From an uncultured Eubacteriales bacterium (GTDB lineage Bacteria > Bacillota > Clostridia > Christensenellales > Aristaeellaceae), in contig OMZY01000003.1 of assembly GCA_900315675.1 (NCBI GenBank), positions 62,001-126,000 on the forward strand: a DNA stretch of 64,000 nucleotides, read 5' to 3'. Under the pieces are notes generated by a model. That model saw only the letters and a list, made by a program, of their open reading frames with translations, was not told the origin of the DNA and made no database searches. Position numbers and translations under genes: made by a program. Shown here piece after piece: positions 11,913-20,375 of this stretch. Each line of letters starts with the position of its first letter. Position 1 is the stretch's first letter.

Positions 11913-12467
11913 GTGCACGAAGGAGCAAGGGCGGAAAAACAGCGGATCAGACTGGAAACAAGGCTGATTTCCGAAAAGCTGACTCCGGAATACCGGCAGG
12001 AAGCCAGCCGGGAGATTGCCCGGCAGGTTCTGGAGCATCCTTTATGGAAACAGGCCGGAACCGTGATGATGTACAGCAGCCTTCCGGTGGAACCGGATAC
12101 GCGGTCCCTGATGGAGACAGCGCTGCGGGAGGGGAAAACCCTGCTGCTTCCCCGGTGCCTGGAAGCGGGCCGGATGGAAGCTCTTCCGGTAAAAGACCCG
12201 GGAGAACTCATGCCGGGAACGCTGGGAATTCCGGAACCGGCGTCGGCCGAAGACGGAACGCGTATCCCGGAGCCTGATCTGGTGCTGGTGCCGTGCGTGG
12301 CAGCCGCGCCAAACGGGATCCGGCTGGGCCACGGAGCAGGATACTATGACCGTTTCCTGGCGGAGCATTCCGCGAAAACCATCTGTCTGTGCTTTCGGAA
12401 GCTGCTGAGAAGCGATCTTCCGGCGGAGATGACGGATATATCCATGGATTATGTGATTTCCGATTAA
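11913..12467 (+). CDS. 5-formyltetrahydrofolate cyclo-ligase family protein
   Basis: This 184-residue enzyme would convert 5-formyl-THF to 5,10-methenyl-THF using ATP, returning stored folate to one-carbon metabolism. The family landmarks are the N-terminal KQRIRLETR helix, SLPVEPDTRSLMETALREGKTLLLPRC in the middle, and the phosphate-binding loop NGIRLGHGAGYYDRFL near residues 132-147, which is diagnostic. The GTG at 11913 is used, with GAAAGGCGG as ribosome site. It is a single gene between the kinase and the lysine cluster. Length is normal. Confidence 0.92.
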   Translation: MHEGARAEKQRIRLETRLISEKLTPEYRQEASREIARQVLEHPLWKQAGTVMMYSSLPVEPDTRSLMETALREGKTLLLPRCLEAGRMEALPVKDPGELMPGTLGIPEPASAEDGTRIPEPDLVLVPCVAAAPNGIRLGHGAGYYDRFLAEHSAKTICLCFRKLLRSDLPAEMTDISMDYVISD

Positions 12468-12479
12468 ACTGCCCGGGGA

Positions 12480-12508
12480 TTGACGAAGATTTTATCCTGG
12501 GGTAAACT
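12480..12508 (+). promoter_or_regulatory. Promoter of the dapA-dapB-ddh cluster
   Basis: TTGACG (12480-12485) and TAAACT (12503-12508) with 17 bases between, 35 bases before the dapA start. Confidence 0.7.
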
Positions 12509-12542
12509 GCATTCAATCGTTTGAATCTGGAGGTATTCCGGT

Positions 12543-13436
12543 ATGAAGCACACGATTTTTACAGGCGCGGCTACCGCCATCATCACTCCTTTCACTGAAG
12601 AAGGGATTGACTGGGACGCTTTCGGCCGGCTGATTGACTATCAGCTTGCCGGGGGAATTGACGCGCTTGTGGTGGCCGGTACAACCGGCGAGGGAAGCAC
12701 GCTCACGGACCGGGAGCATGAGGACGCGGTCACCTTCTGTGTGAAACGGACAGCGGGGAAAGTGCCGGTAATCGCCGGAACAGGCTCCAACAATACCGCC
12801 CATGCCATCGAGCGGACAAAGACCGCCTGCAACGCCGGCGCGGACGCGGTGCTGCTTGTGACCCCTTACTATAACAAAACAACCCAGCGGGGCCTGATCG
12901 CCAGCTTTTCCGCCATTGCGGACGCAAGCAGCGTGCCCTGCATCCTGTATAATGTACCGTCCCGGACCGGACTGAACATGCTGCCGGAGACCCTGGCGGT
13001 GCTGGCAAAGCATGAGAAGATCGCCGCTGTGAAGGAAGCCTGCGGCAACCTGAGCCAGATTGCGAAGGAACGGCTGCTGTGCGGCGATGACCTGGACGTG
13101 ATCTCAGGCTGCGATGACCAGATTGTTCCGACCCTGAGCCTGGGCGGCACAGGCGTCATTTCCGTGGTGGCCAATATGCTGCCGAAAGAGACGGCGGAAA
13201 TCTGCACACGCTTTTTCAGCGGAGATGTGAAGGGGGCTGCCGCGCTGCAGCTGAAGCTGCTCTCCCTGATGAATCAGCTGATGATTGAGACCAATCCCAT
13301 TCCCGCCAAGGCGGCCTGTGCAGCACTGGGCTTCGGCAAAAACCTGCTTCGCCTGCCCCTGGTGCCGATGGAGGAAGGAAACCGGCAGAAGCTGCTGCAG
13401 CTGATGCGTGAACTGAACCTGGAGGTAACGGAATGA
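12543..13436 (+). CDS. dapA: 4-hydroxy-tetrahydrodipicolinate synthase
   Basis: DapA condenses pyruvate with aspartate semialdehyde, the first committed step to diaminopimelate and lysine. The 297-residue TIM barrel shows the GTTGEGSTLT loop (47-56, Thr48/Thr49), Tyr136 in ILYNVPSRTG and the Schiff-base lysine Lys164 in AAVKEACGNL, all canonical. A TGGAGG ribosome site precedes the ATG. The gene overlaps dapB by four bases and begins a three-gene diaminopimelate group. Confidence 0.96.
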   Translation: MKHTIFTGAATAIITPFTEEGIDWDAFGRLIDYQLAGGIDALVVAGTTGEGSTLTDREHEDAVTFCVKRTAGKVPVIAGTGSNNTAHAIERTKTACNAGADAVLLVTPYYNKTTQRGLIASFSAIADASSVPCILYNVPSRTGLNMLPETLAVLAKHEKIAAVKEACGNLSQIAKERLLCGDDLDVISGCDDQIVPTLSLGGTGVISVVANMLPKETAEICTRFFSGDVKGAAALQLKLLSLMNQLMIETNPIPAKAACAALGFGKNLLRLPLVPMEEGNRQKLLQLMRELNLEVTE

Positions 13437-14176
13437 GGATTATTCTGACCGGATATACCGGACATATGGGACGGGAGGTCCGCACCTGCGCCGAAGCGAC
13501 GGATCACTGCGAGATTGTTGCCGGCGTGGATCCGATGATTCCCGCGTCCGAGGGTATCTGCAAAAAATCTTTTGACGAGTGCACGGCCGAAGCGGACGTG
13601 ATTATTGATTTCAGCCATCACAGCATGACCGGAGCACTGCTGGATTTCGCGGAAGCGAAAAAACTGCCGGTGGTGCTGGCTACCACAGGCCAGACGGAGG
13701 AGGAGAAAGCCAGAATCCTGGAAGCCTCCAAAGCCATCCCGATTTTCCTGGCTGCCAACTATTCCCTGGGCATCGCCACGCTGATTGACCTGGTGAAACG
13801 GGCGGCGGCCCTCTATCCGGACGCGGAGATTGAAATTGTGGAACAGCATCATGACCGGAAGCTGGACGCACCGAGCGGAACAGCCCTGTCCCTGTTCAAT
13901 GCTGTGAAGGAAGTCCGGCCGGAAGCTACCGCCAACTGCGGCCGCTCCGGACAGGGAAAGCGGACAAAGGATGAGATCGGTATTCATGCAATCCGCATGG
14001 GCAACATCGTCGGCGTGCATGAAGTGATGATCGGCACGCAGAACGAGCGGATCAGCCTGAAGCACGAGGCCTTCAGCCGCGGCGTGTTTGCCGAAGGCAG
14101 CCTGAAGGCCGCGGCGTTCCTGGTCGGGAAGAAGCCGGGAATGTACGATATGAAAGACCTTCTGAATGAAAAATGA
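13433..14176 (+). CDS. dapB: 4-hydroxy-tetrahydrodipicolinate reductase
   Basis: DapB reduces the DapA product with NAD(P)H. The 247-residue protein starts with the nucleotide-binding motif MRIILTGYTGHMGREV, has the catalytic His pair and Lys in VEQHHDRKLDAPSGTAL (about residues 138-154), and the C-terminal substrate loop GNIVGVHEVMIG. It starts at the ATG overlapping the dapA stop. The stop codon is embedded in a 7-bp repeat. Confidence 0.96.
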   Translation: MRIILTGYTGHMGREVRTCAEATDHCEIVAGVDPMIPASEGICKKSFDECTAEADVIIDFSHHSMTGALLDFAEAKKLPVVLATTGQTEEEKARILEASKAIPIFLAANYSLGIATLIDLVKRAAALYPDAEIEIVEQHHDRKLDAPSGTALSLFNAVKEVRPEATANCGRSGQGKRTKDEIGIHAIRMGNIVGVHEVMIGTQNERISLKHEAFSRGVFAEGSLKAAAFLVGKKPGMYDMKDLLNEK

Positions 14177-14195
14177 AGAATGAAGAATGAAAAAT
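14168..14195. repeat. 7-bp tandem repeat at the dapB stop
   Basis: GAAAAAT, GAAGAAT, GAAGAAT, GAAAAAT in register, containing the dapB TGA, then TGATAC. The same pattern with a TGATAC flank recurs at 23450. Confidence 0.9.
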
Positions 14196-14223
14196 TGATA
14201 CTTCGTGCATGGGAGTGGTTTTT

Positions 14224-15201
14224 ATGAAGATAGCTATCTACGGTTACGGTAATCTTGGACGGGGCGTGGAACTGGCGATCCGGCAGAATCCGGATACGGA
14301 GCTGTTCGGCGTTTTTACCCGCAGGGATCCAAAAACGGTGAAAACCCTGACCGGGGCACCGGTCTATGCCGCGCAGGATGTGGAGAACTATGCCGGACAG
14401 ATTGACGTCATCATCATCTGCGGCGGCAGCGCTTCCGACCTGCCTGAAATGACCCCCATGCTGGCGAAGAGTTTCAACGTGGTGGATTCCTTTGATACCC
14501 ATGCCAGGGTACCGGAGCATTTCGCCAATGTGGACAAGGCAGCCCTGCTGCACGCGCATACCGCGATTATCAGCGCAGGATGGGATCCCGGTCTGTTCTC
14601 CCTGGCGCGCCTGTACATGAACATTGTCCTGCCGGACGGCAAGGATTATACCTTCTGGGGCCGCGGCGTCAGCCAGGGCCACAGCGACGCGATCCGCAGG
14701 ATTCCCGGCGTGAAGGACGCACGCCAGTACACTGTACCGGTGCCGGAAGCGCTGGCGAAAGTTCGCGCCGGAGAAAATCCGGAGCTGACCACCCGCCAGA
14801 AGCATACCCGTGAGTGCTATGTGGTGGCGGAGGAAGGCGCCGACAAGGCCCTGATCGAGAAGCAGATCAAGGAAATGCCCAACTATTTTGCGGATTACGA
14901 TACGACCGTAACCTTTATTTCCGCGGAGGAAATGAAACAGAACCACAGCGAGCTGCCCCACGGCGGACAGGTGATCCGTACCGGTGAGACCGGCATGGAC
15001 GGCGTCCACAAGCATGTGATGGAGTTCTCCCTGAAGCTGGATTCCAACCCGGAATTTACCGCTTCCGTGCTGGTCGCCTGCGCACGGGCAGTTGTGCGGA
15101 TGAACGTCCGTCAGATTTTCGGCTGCAAGACGCTGTTTGATGTGCCTCCGGCTGATCTGTCTCCCGTGGATCCGGCGGAACTGCGGAAAAAGCTCCTGTA
15201 A
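14224..15201 (+). CDS. ddh: meso-Diaminopimelate D-dehydrogenase
   Basis: Ddh makes meso-diaminopimelate in one step from tetrahydrodipicolinate with NADPH and ammonia, a shortcut in lysine and cell-wall precursor synthesis. The 325-residue protein has the cofactor motif IAIYGYGNLGRGVE at its start, ICGGSASDLPEM and VDSFDTHA, the substrate-binding stretch SAGWDPGLFSLAR, and FWGRGVSQGHSDAIRRIPGV. The start ATG at 14224 has a GGAGTGG site; an ATG 15 bases upstream is less likely. Together with dapA and dapB it gives a short DAP branch. The DAP-based peptidoglycan this implies is inference. Confidence 0.95.
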   Translation: MKIAIYGYGNLGRGVELAIRQNPDTELFGVFTRRDPKTVKTLTGAPVYAAQDVENYAGQIDVIIICGGSASDLPEMTPMLAKSFNVVDSFDTHARVPEHFANVDKAALLHAHTAIISAGWDPGLFSLARLYMNIVLPDGKDYTFWGRGVSQGHSDAIRRIPGVKDARQYTVPVPEALAKVRAGENPELTTRQKHTRECYVVAEEGADKALIEKQIKEMPNYFADYDTTVTFISAEEMKQNHSELPHGGQVIRTGETGMDGVHKHVMEFSLKLDSNPEFTASVLVACARAVVRMNVRQIFGCKTLFDVPPADLSPVDPAELRKKLL

Positions 15202-15220
15202 AAAACAATACCGGACGATA

Positions 15221-15254
15221 TGCCTCCCCTGCGGCGCAGGGGAGGCATTATTGC
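15221..15254 (+). terminator. Terminator after ddh
   Basis: TGCCTCCCCTGC (15221-15232) pairs with GCAGGGGAGGCA (15236-15247) around GGC, followed by TTATTGC. The T-run is short. Confidence 0.7.
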
Positions 15255-15279
15255 ATTCCGGACACAATCCCGGTATAAT
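15251..15279 (+). promoter_or_regulatory. Promoter of the first solute-binding protein gene
   Basis: TTGCAT (15251-15256) and TATAAT (15274-15279) with 17 bases between. About 90 bases of untranslated leader follow before the start at 15373. Confidence 0.75.
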
Positions 15280-15372
15280 ATGAATGACAAGAGCACTGTT
15301 CCGGAAGAACTGAATGAATCCTGTAAGCTTATCGGGAAACAATATACCTGATCAGTAACGGAGGGATACGCC

Positions 15373-17025
15373 ATGAAAAAAATGCTGGCTGTTCTGCTTG
15401 CGCTGGCGATGATGACCGCGGCTGTGACACTGGCTGCAGCCGAAGAGGACGCGCCTGAGCTTATTACCGTGACTGTGTTCCGGGGAAGTGAGGGTGAACA
15501 GCCTGCCGCGGACAACAGGATCTACAGGAAAATTGAAGAGGAGCTTGGCATCCGGTTTGATATCCGGTTCCTGACCGGGGAACTGGATGAAACGCTGGTG
15601 GAGATCCTGTCCGGTGATACCTATCCGGATCTGATTGACGGCGCAAACAGCGCACAGATCCTGGAGGACGCGGGGGCACTGATTGATCTGCTGCCTTATA
15701 TCAGCGAGGATAAGACGCCGAACCTGTATAAACATCTTTATACCGACAACCGGATCAGGCAGCTGCTGAGGGATGACGGGAAACTGTATATCATTCCCAA
15801 CTACGGAATCAACTATAACAGCAGGTCACTGACTTTTTCCAACGGTCCCGCCTTTTTCCTGCAGAAGCAGGTGATTGCCTGGAACAACTATCAGGTTCCG
15901 ACGACGCTGAACGCATATTTTGATCTGATCGAGCGTTTTATGGCCGCCAATCCGGAGACACCGGACGGGATTCCCTATAAGGGATTTGCAATCCTCTGCG
16001 ATGACTGGCACCGTTACTGCCTGGTTAATCCGGTGCAGCATCTGATGGGACGCCCGAATGACGGGGATGTGATAGTGGATATCTCCACGCCGGAATACAA
16101 AACGGAAACCTTTATCAACCAGCCTTATGCAAAGGCCTATTACGCCAAACTGAACGAAGCCTTCAACAAAGGCCTGATTCCGGAGGAAACCTTCCGGTGG
16201 AACCACGACCAGTATATGCGGAAACTTTCGGGAGGAACGGTACTTGGTGTGTTTGACCAGAATTGGAACATCGCGCCTGCGAATGACGTCCTGTATACTT
16301 CTGTAAAATTTGAAAATACCTATCTTGCGCTGCCGCTGGTCTATGATCCTGAATACGTGGACGGGCAGAAGATTGAGGAACATTATGTAAACGGGGCGGT
16401 TATGAACAAGGACCGTGGATTCGGCATCTCCGTCACCTGCCCCTATCCGGAACGTCTGATTGCCATGATGGAAACTTTCCTGTCAGACGAATGGCAGCTT
16501 CTGTTCCAGTGGGGGATCGAGGGAGAGGATTATTACGTTGATGAAAACGGCCGGATGAGAATGACGCTGGAGCAGTTCCTGGCACAGGCTGATCCGGAGT
16601 GGAAACTGGCCAACCGGGCGGCGGCGATCTGGGAAGGCTGTCCAAAGAAACAGGGCACCATGGATGACGGCAATGCCTGGACTCCGATTGAACAGCGCGA
16701 GATATACTATGACCAGTTGACCGATTATGACAAGGAATTCCTGGCGGCCTGCGGAAAGGAACTGCCGGTTGACTTTTTCAATCCGCCGATTGAGCCTGCG
16801 CCCTACGGGGAAGCCTGGCAGATTGACAAGGATCCGATCGATATGGATTATATGGATTTCAAGCAGATTGAGGATGAACGGCTTCCGGAAATCATCATGT
16901 GCAATCCGGACGAGCTGGACGCCGAGTGGGACGCCTTTATCGGGGAGATTGAACACAGTGCCGCCGTATATACGGAATACATGCAGCAGGAAATTCTGAA
17001 ACTGGTCGCAAAGACGATTGAATAG
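15373..17025 (+). CDS. ABC sugar transporter solute-binding protein, copy 1 of a tandem pair
   Basis: A 550-residue secreted binding protein of the large family-1 (CUT1, LplA-like) type that would deliver an oligosaccharide to the permeases downstream. The signal peptide (about residues 1-22, ending ALAAA) has no lipobox cysteine. Diagnostic stretches are FLTGELDETLVEILSG, YPDLIDGANS, YIIPNYG, and the FNPPIEPAPYGEAWQID block near the end. It is clearly a paralogue of the gene at 17568, with the same order of motifs throughout. It has its own promoter and a terminator behind it, so it is transcribed apart from the permeases. The sugar is unknown. Confidence 0.88.
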   Translation: MKKMLAVLLALAMMTAAVTLAAAEEDAPELITVTVFRGSEGEQPAADNRIYRKIEEELGIRFDIRFLTGELDETLVEILSGDTYPDLIDGANSAQILEDAGALIDLLPYISEDKTPNLYKHLYTDNRIRQLLRDDGKLYIIPNYGINYNSRSLTFSNGPAFFLQKQVIAWNNYQVPTTLNAYFDLIERFMAANPETPDGIPYKGFAILCDDWHRYCLVNPVQHLMGRPNDGDVIVDISTPEYKTETFINQPYAKAYYAKLNEAFNKGLIPEETFRWNHDQYMRKLSGGTVLGVFDQNWNIAPANDVLYTSVKFENTYLALPLVYDPEYVDGQKIEEHYVNGAVMNKDRGFGISVTCPYPERLIAMMETFLSDEWQLLFQWGIEGEDYYVDENGRMRMTLEQFLAQADPEWKLANRAAAIWEGCPKKQGTMDDGNAWTPIEQREIYYDQLTDYDKEFLAACGKELPVDFFNPPIEPAPYGEAWQIDKDPIDMDYMDFKQIEDERLPEIIMCNPDELDAEWDAFIGEIEHSAAVYTEYMQQEILKLVAKTIE

Positions 17026-17084
17026 CGGTATTCCCGGAAAGGGAAATGAAAACCTGATTACGCCTGAAAAAATCTGAAGATCCC

Positions 17085-17145
17085 AATCCCATCCCCGGAT
17101 CCGGCAAACCGGATTTCATAAAAAGACGGGGATGGGATTTTTTGC
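17085..17145 (+). terminator. Terminator after binding protein copy 1
   Basis: AATCCCATCCCCG (17085-17097) pairs with CGGGGATGGGATT (17127-17139), with an inner CCGG-CAAA-CCGG, and is followed by a T-run. Confidence 0.85.
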
Positions 17146-17149
17146 CTTT

Positions 17150-17567
17150 TCCGGATTGCGGAGTAAACCGTCCGGGATTCCGGAAAGTGTTTTTTTATGT
17201 CTCTGTACGATGATCACAAGATGATGTATACAATGAAAAACGGAGCAACAACTTAGCAGCTTTCTCAAATAGTTGTGTAAGTTTTTTGCAGGATAATCTG
17301 TGTAATTATCTCATTTATTGTTGCACAATTATTGAGAATGGATACAATTAAGAACGAACATAAACGTTGATAAATATAGCATTACAGGATCGCACATTAT
17401 GAGCATGCCAGAAATCGGTTTCAAAAATGAGAAGCAACAATTGATGAATAATAAAGCAACAAGTTGTTAACAGTGACCGAATGTGCCATTGCTTACGTAC
17501 GTACAATTTGTCACAATATATGCAAAGGCACGAGGTGCCAAAAAAGAAAAAATGGAGGAGAAACACT
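17150..17567 (+). promoter_or_regulatory. Long AT-rich control region before binding protein copy 2
   Basis: About 420 bases without a gene, far more AT-rich than its surroundings. It contains the promoter TTGCAC (17321-17326)-16-TACAAT (17343-17348), inverted ACAACT/AGTTGT arms near 17250-17275, and the palindrome AACAAGTTGTT followed by GTTAAC (17466-17471), the same hexamer found in five copies before the mannanase operon. If the promoter is right, the mRNA leader is over 200 bases long. The AraC protein at 22504 is a likely binder. Confidence 0.6.
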
Positions 17568-19286
17568 ATGAGGAAAATCCTGGCTGCCCTGTTGGCTCTG
17601 GCGATGGTTCTCGCGCTCGTTCCCGCCGTCATGGCTGAAGGCGAAGCCCTTGAACCCATCACGCTGACTGTTTTCCGCGGCGATCCCGGCGATCAGCCCA
17701 CTGCGGACAACAAGATCTACAAGCTGATCGAAGAAAAATTCGGCGTAACCTTCAACTTCTCTTTCCTGACCGGCGATCTGGACGAGACGCTGGGCATCAA
17801 GATTGTTGGTAAGGACTATCCGGACCTGTTCGACGGCGGCAACAGCGCTGACCTGATCATCAACGGCGGCGCCCTGATCAACCTGCTGGACTACATCTCT
17901 CCTGAGAAGACCCCCCGCCTGTGGGCCCACATCGAGCCCCAGCTGGCCCGTCTGATCCGGAAAGACGCCAATGGCAATGATGTTCTGTACATCATCCCCA
18001 ACTACGGCCTCGCTGACGGCGACCAGATCGCCCTGAGCGTCGGCGGCCCCGCCTTCTTCATCCAGAAGCAGGTTCTGGCCTGGGACAATTATCCCACCAT
18101 CAAGACTTGCGATGAGTACTTTGATCTGCTCGAGCGGTTCATCGATGCCAACCCCACCGATGAAAACGGCACCCCCTACACCGGATTCGCCATCCTGTGC
18201 GAAGACTGGCGTCACTTCTGCCTGATCAACCCCGTGCAGCACCTGATGGGCCGTCCCAACGACGGTGAAGTCGTGATCGACCCCGCTACCGAAGATTTCC
18301 ACACCGAAACCTTCATCGACAAGCCCTATGCCAAAGCTTACTACAAGAAGCTGAATGCTGCTTACAAGGCCGGCCTGATCGACCGCAGCACCTTCTCTAT
18401 GAGCTATGACCAGTACATCGCCCTGATTTCCGGCGGCACCGTGCTGGGTATGTTCGACCAGGCTTGGGACTTCGGCACCGCCACCGCGGCTCTGCAGGAC
18501 GCCAAGATGTATGACCGTACCTACGTTGCCCTGGGCCTGATCTACAGTGAAGAAGACCTGGAAGGCATCGCGCTGCCCACCGACACCTGGAAGGTTGAAG
18601 AACATTACCTGAACGGCTCCCTGCCGAACGTCAACCGCGGTTTCGGTATCTCCGTGAACTGCACCTGCCCCGAGCGCATCATCGCTATGTGGGAAGAAAT
18701 GATGTCCGACGAGTGGCAGCTGATCTTCAACTGGGGTATCGAAGGTGAAGATTACTTCATCACCGACGACGGCCGTCTGAACATGACTGCTGAACAGTAT
18801 GCGAACACCCAGAATGCTGAGTGGAAGCTGGCCAACAAGGCTGAAGCCTTCACCCAGAGCAGCCCCAAGAAGCAGGGCTGGATCCTGAACGACATCCAGG
18901 TTGGCGACAAGGTCGTCAAGGCTGGCAACTGCTGGGAACCCGGCAACCAGGATGAAATCGTCTTCGGTCAGATGAACGATTACGACAAGGAATTCCTGAG
19001 CGCTTACGGCTTCAAGAAGTTCGCTGACTTCGTCAATCCGCCGATCGAGCTCGCTCCCTACGGAGAAGCCTGGCAGATCGACTATACGCCTGTGAACACC
19101 GCTCACGACAACTTCCTGAAGGTTCAGGACAACCGCCTGCCCGAACTGATCCAGTGCGACGAATCTGAATTCGACGCCAAGTGGGATGCTTTCGTCGAAG
19201 AAATCAAGCCCTTCGCTGATGAATTCGGCGCCTTCATGCAGGAAGCGGTTTACGCTGAAGCTCAGAAGGTCGTTGGCAACAAGTAA
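17568..19286 (+). CDS. ABC sugar transporter solute-binding protein, copy 2 (highly expressed type)
   Basis: A 572-residue extracellular sugar-binding protein paralogous to the 15373 gene. The signal peptide MRKILAALLALAMVLALVP ends at AVMA with no lipobox cysteine. Matching blocks include FLTGDLDETLGIKIVG, YIIPNYG, NPVQHLMGRPNDGEV and NPPIELAPYGEAWQID. The start ATG at 17568 follows GGAGGAG by seven bases; an upstream frame extension is not coding. Codon use is noticeably more restricted (AAG, GCC, CTG, ATC, CCC) than in copy 1, which together with the long control region suggests very strong expression. A hairpin terminator separates it from the permeases, a common way to make excess binding protein. 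Confidence 0.9.
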   Translation: MRKILAALLALAMVLALVPAVMAEGEALEPITLTVFRGDPGDQPTADNKIYKLIEEKFGVTFNFSFLTGDLDETLGIKIVGKDYPDLFDGGNSADLIINGGALINLLDYISPEKTPRLWAHIEPQLARLIRKDANGNDVLYIIPNYGLADGDQIALSVGGPAFFIQKQVLAWDNYPTIKTCDEYFDLLERFIDANPTDENGTPYTGFAILCEDWRHFCLINPVQHLMGRPNDGEVVIDPATEDFHTETFIDKPYAKAYYKKLNAAYKAGLIDRSTFSMSYDQYIALISGGTVLGMFDQAWDFGTATAALQDAKMYDRTYVALGLIYSEEDLEGIALPTDTWKVEEHYLNGSLPNVNRGFGISVNCTCPERIIAMWEEMMSDEWQLIFNWGIEGEDYFITDDGRLNMTAEQYANTQNAEWKLANKAEAFTQSSPKKQGWILNDIQVGDKVVKAGNCWEPGNQDEIVFGQMNDYDKEFLSAYGFKKFADFVNPPIELAPYGEAWQIDYTPVNTAHDNFLKVQDNRLPELIQCDESEFDAKWDAFVEEIKPFADEFGAFMQEAVYAEAQKVVGNK

Positions 19287-19302
19287 TCCATAAGATCTCA
19301 CA

Positions 19303-19339
19303 CAGAGGGGAGAGTCTTGTTCTCTCCCCTCTGGTTTTT
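19303..19339 (+). terminator. Partial terminator between binding protein and permeases
   Basis: CAGAGGGGAGAG (19303-19314) pairs with CTCTCCCCTCTG (19322-19333), then GTTTTTC. It probably lets only part of the transcription continue into the permease genes. Confidence 0.85.
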
Positions 19340-19356
19340 CGAAAGGGGCAAGGGAA

Positions 19357-20346
19357 ATGACCAGTATACCTCGCGATAACGCATTCCCGGGACATCCAAA
19401 GGCAACCTTTTTCGGGCGGCTCAGCAAACAGTGGCAGCTTGTAATCATGTCTGTGCCTATGCTGCTGTATGTCCTGCTGTTCAACTACGCGCCGCTGTGG
19501 GGCTGGATCAACGCGTTCCGGGATATCAGCAATGAACGCGGTACATTGATCCCTTTCCTGTCCGGAGAAAATCCGGCCTGGTACGGCATTAAAAACTTTA
19601 CCAACCTGTTCAGCGCAAATGCGATCACATTCCAGGAAACACTCCGGAATACGCTCGCCATGAGCCTGATCAATCTGGTGTTCGGCACAGTGTCAGCCAT
19701 CGTACTGGCGGTGCTGCTCAATGAAGTACGTCAGAAATCTTTCAAGCGGACGGTGCAGACCGTCACCTATCTGCCTCACTTCCTCAGTATGATCATCGTG
19801 GTCGGTATGGCCCAGATCATCTTTGACAGCAGCGACATTACTCCCGGACCTATCAACCAGCTGCTTCTTTCCACCGGTATGGTTGACAAAGCGCCCAACT
19901 GGCTGGGCGAAGCCAAATACTTCTGGTGGCTGGTCGGTGTGATCAATGTCTGGAAGGAAGTCGGCTGGGGAACCATCATCTATATTTCCGCCATGACAGG
20001 AATCGACCCCTGCCTGTATGAAGCCGCAGCCATTGACGGTGCGGGACGCTTCCAGCGGATCCTGCATGTGACGCTGCCCGGAATCAAGTCCACTTTCATG
20101 ATCCTGCTGATCATGAACATCGGCCATCTTCTGGATACCGGCTTCGAAATTCAATACCTTCTGAAATCATCCGGTACAATGCATGTTGCATATACCGTTG
20201 ACCTATATGTTATGGAATACGGCACGCAGACACTGGATATCGGCCTGGCCACGGCCGCCGGTATCTTCAAGAGCGTGATCGCGATTGTTCTGCTCACCGG
20301 AGCCAACTTCATCAGCAAGCGGCTCGGCGAAGATTCGCTGCTGTAA
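19357..20346 (+). CDS. ABC sugar transporter permease, LplB/MalF type
   Basis: A 329-residue inner-membrane permease subunit with six predicted membrane helices. The cytoplasmic ATPase-contact loop is visible as YEAAAIDGAGRFQRILHVTLP about residues 223-243. The N-terminal cytoplasmic part and LFNYAPLWGWINAFRD are typical of the LplB branch of CUT1 systems. An AAAGGGG ribosome site precedes the ATG. It pairs with the permease at 20376, and the sugar specificity would come from the binding proteins upstream. No ATPase gene is present nearby. Confidence 0.9.
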   Translation: MTSIPRDNAFPGHPKATFFGRLSKQWQLVIMSVPMLLYVLLFNYAPLWGWINAFRDISNERGTLIPFLSGENPAWYGIKNFTNLFSANAITFQETLRNTLAMSLINLVFGTVSAIVLAVLLNEVRQKSFKRTVQTVTYLPHFLSMIIVVGMAQIIFDSSDITPGPINQLLLSTGMVDKAPNWLGEAKYFWWLVGVINVWKEVGWGTIIYISAMTGIDPCLYEAAAIDGAGRFQRILHVTLPGIKSTFMILLIMNIGHLLDTGFEIQYLLKSSGTMHVAYTVDLYVMEYGTQTLDIGLATAAGIFKSVIAIVLLTGANFISKRLGEDSLL

Positions 20347-20375
20347 CCGCTGAAGCTGAAAGGAGGAAGACTGAG

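Noticed and set aside
12468..12542. Possible lysine riboswitch before dapA
   Set aside because: Only 34 bases lie between the promoter and start codon, too short for a lysine riboswitch.
17511..19484. 657-codon open frame antisense to the binding-protein gene
   Set aside because: Caused by the restricted codon use of the sense gene, which leaves few stops on the other strand.
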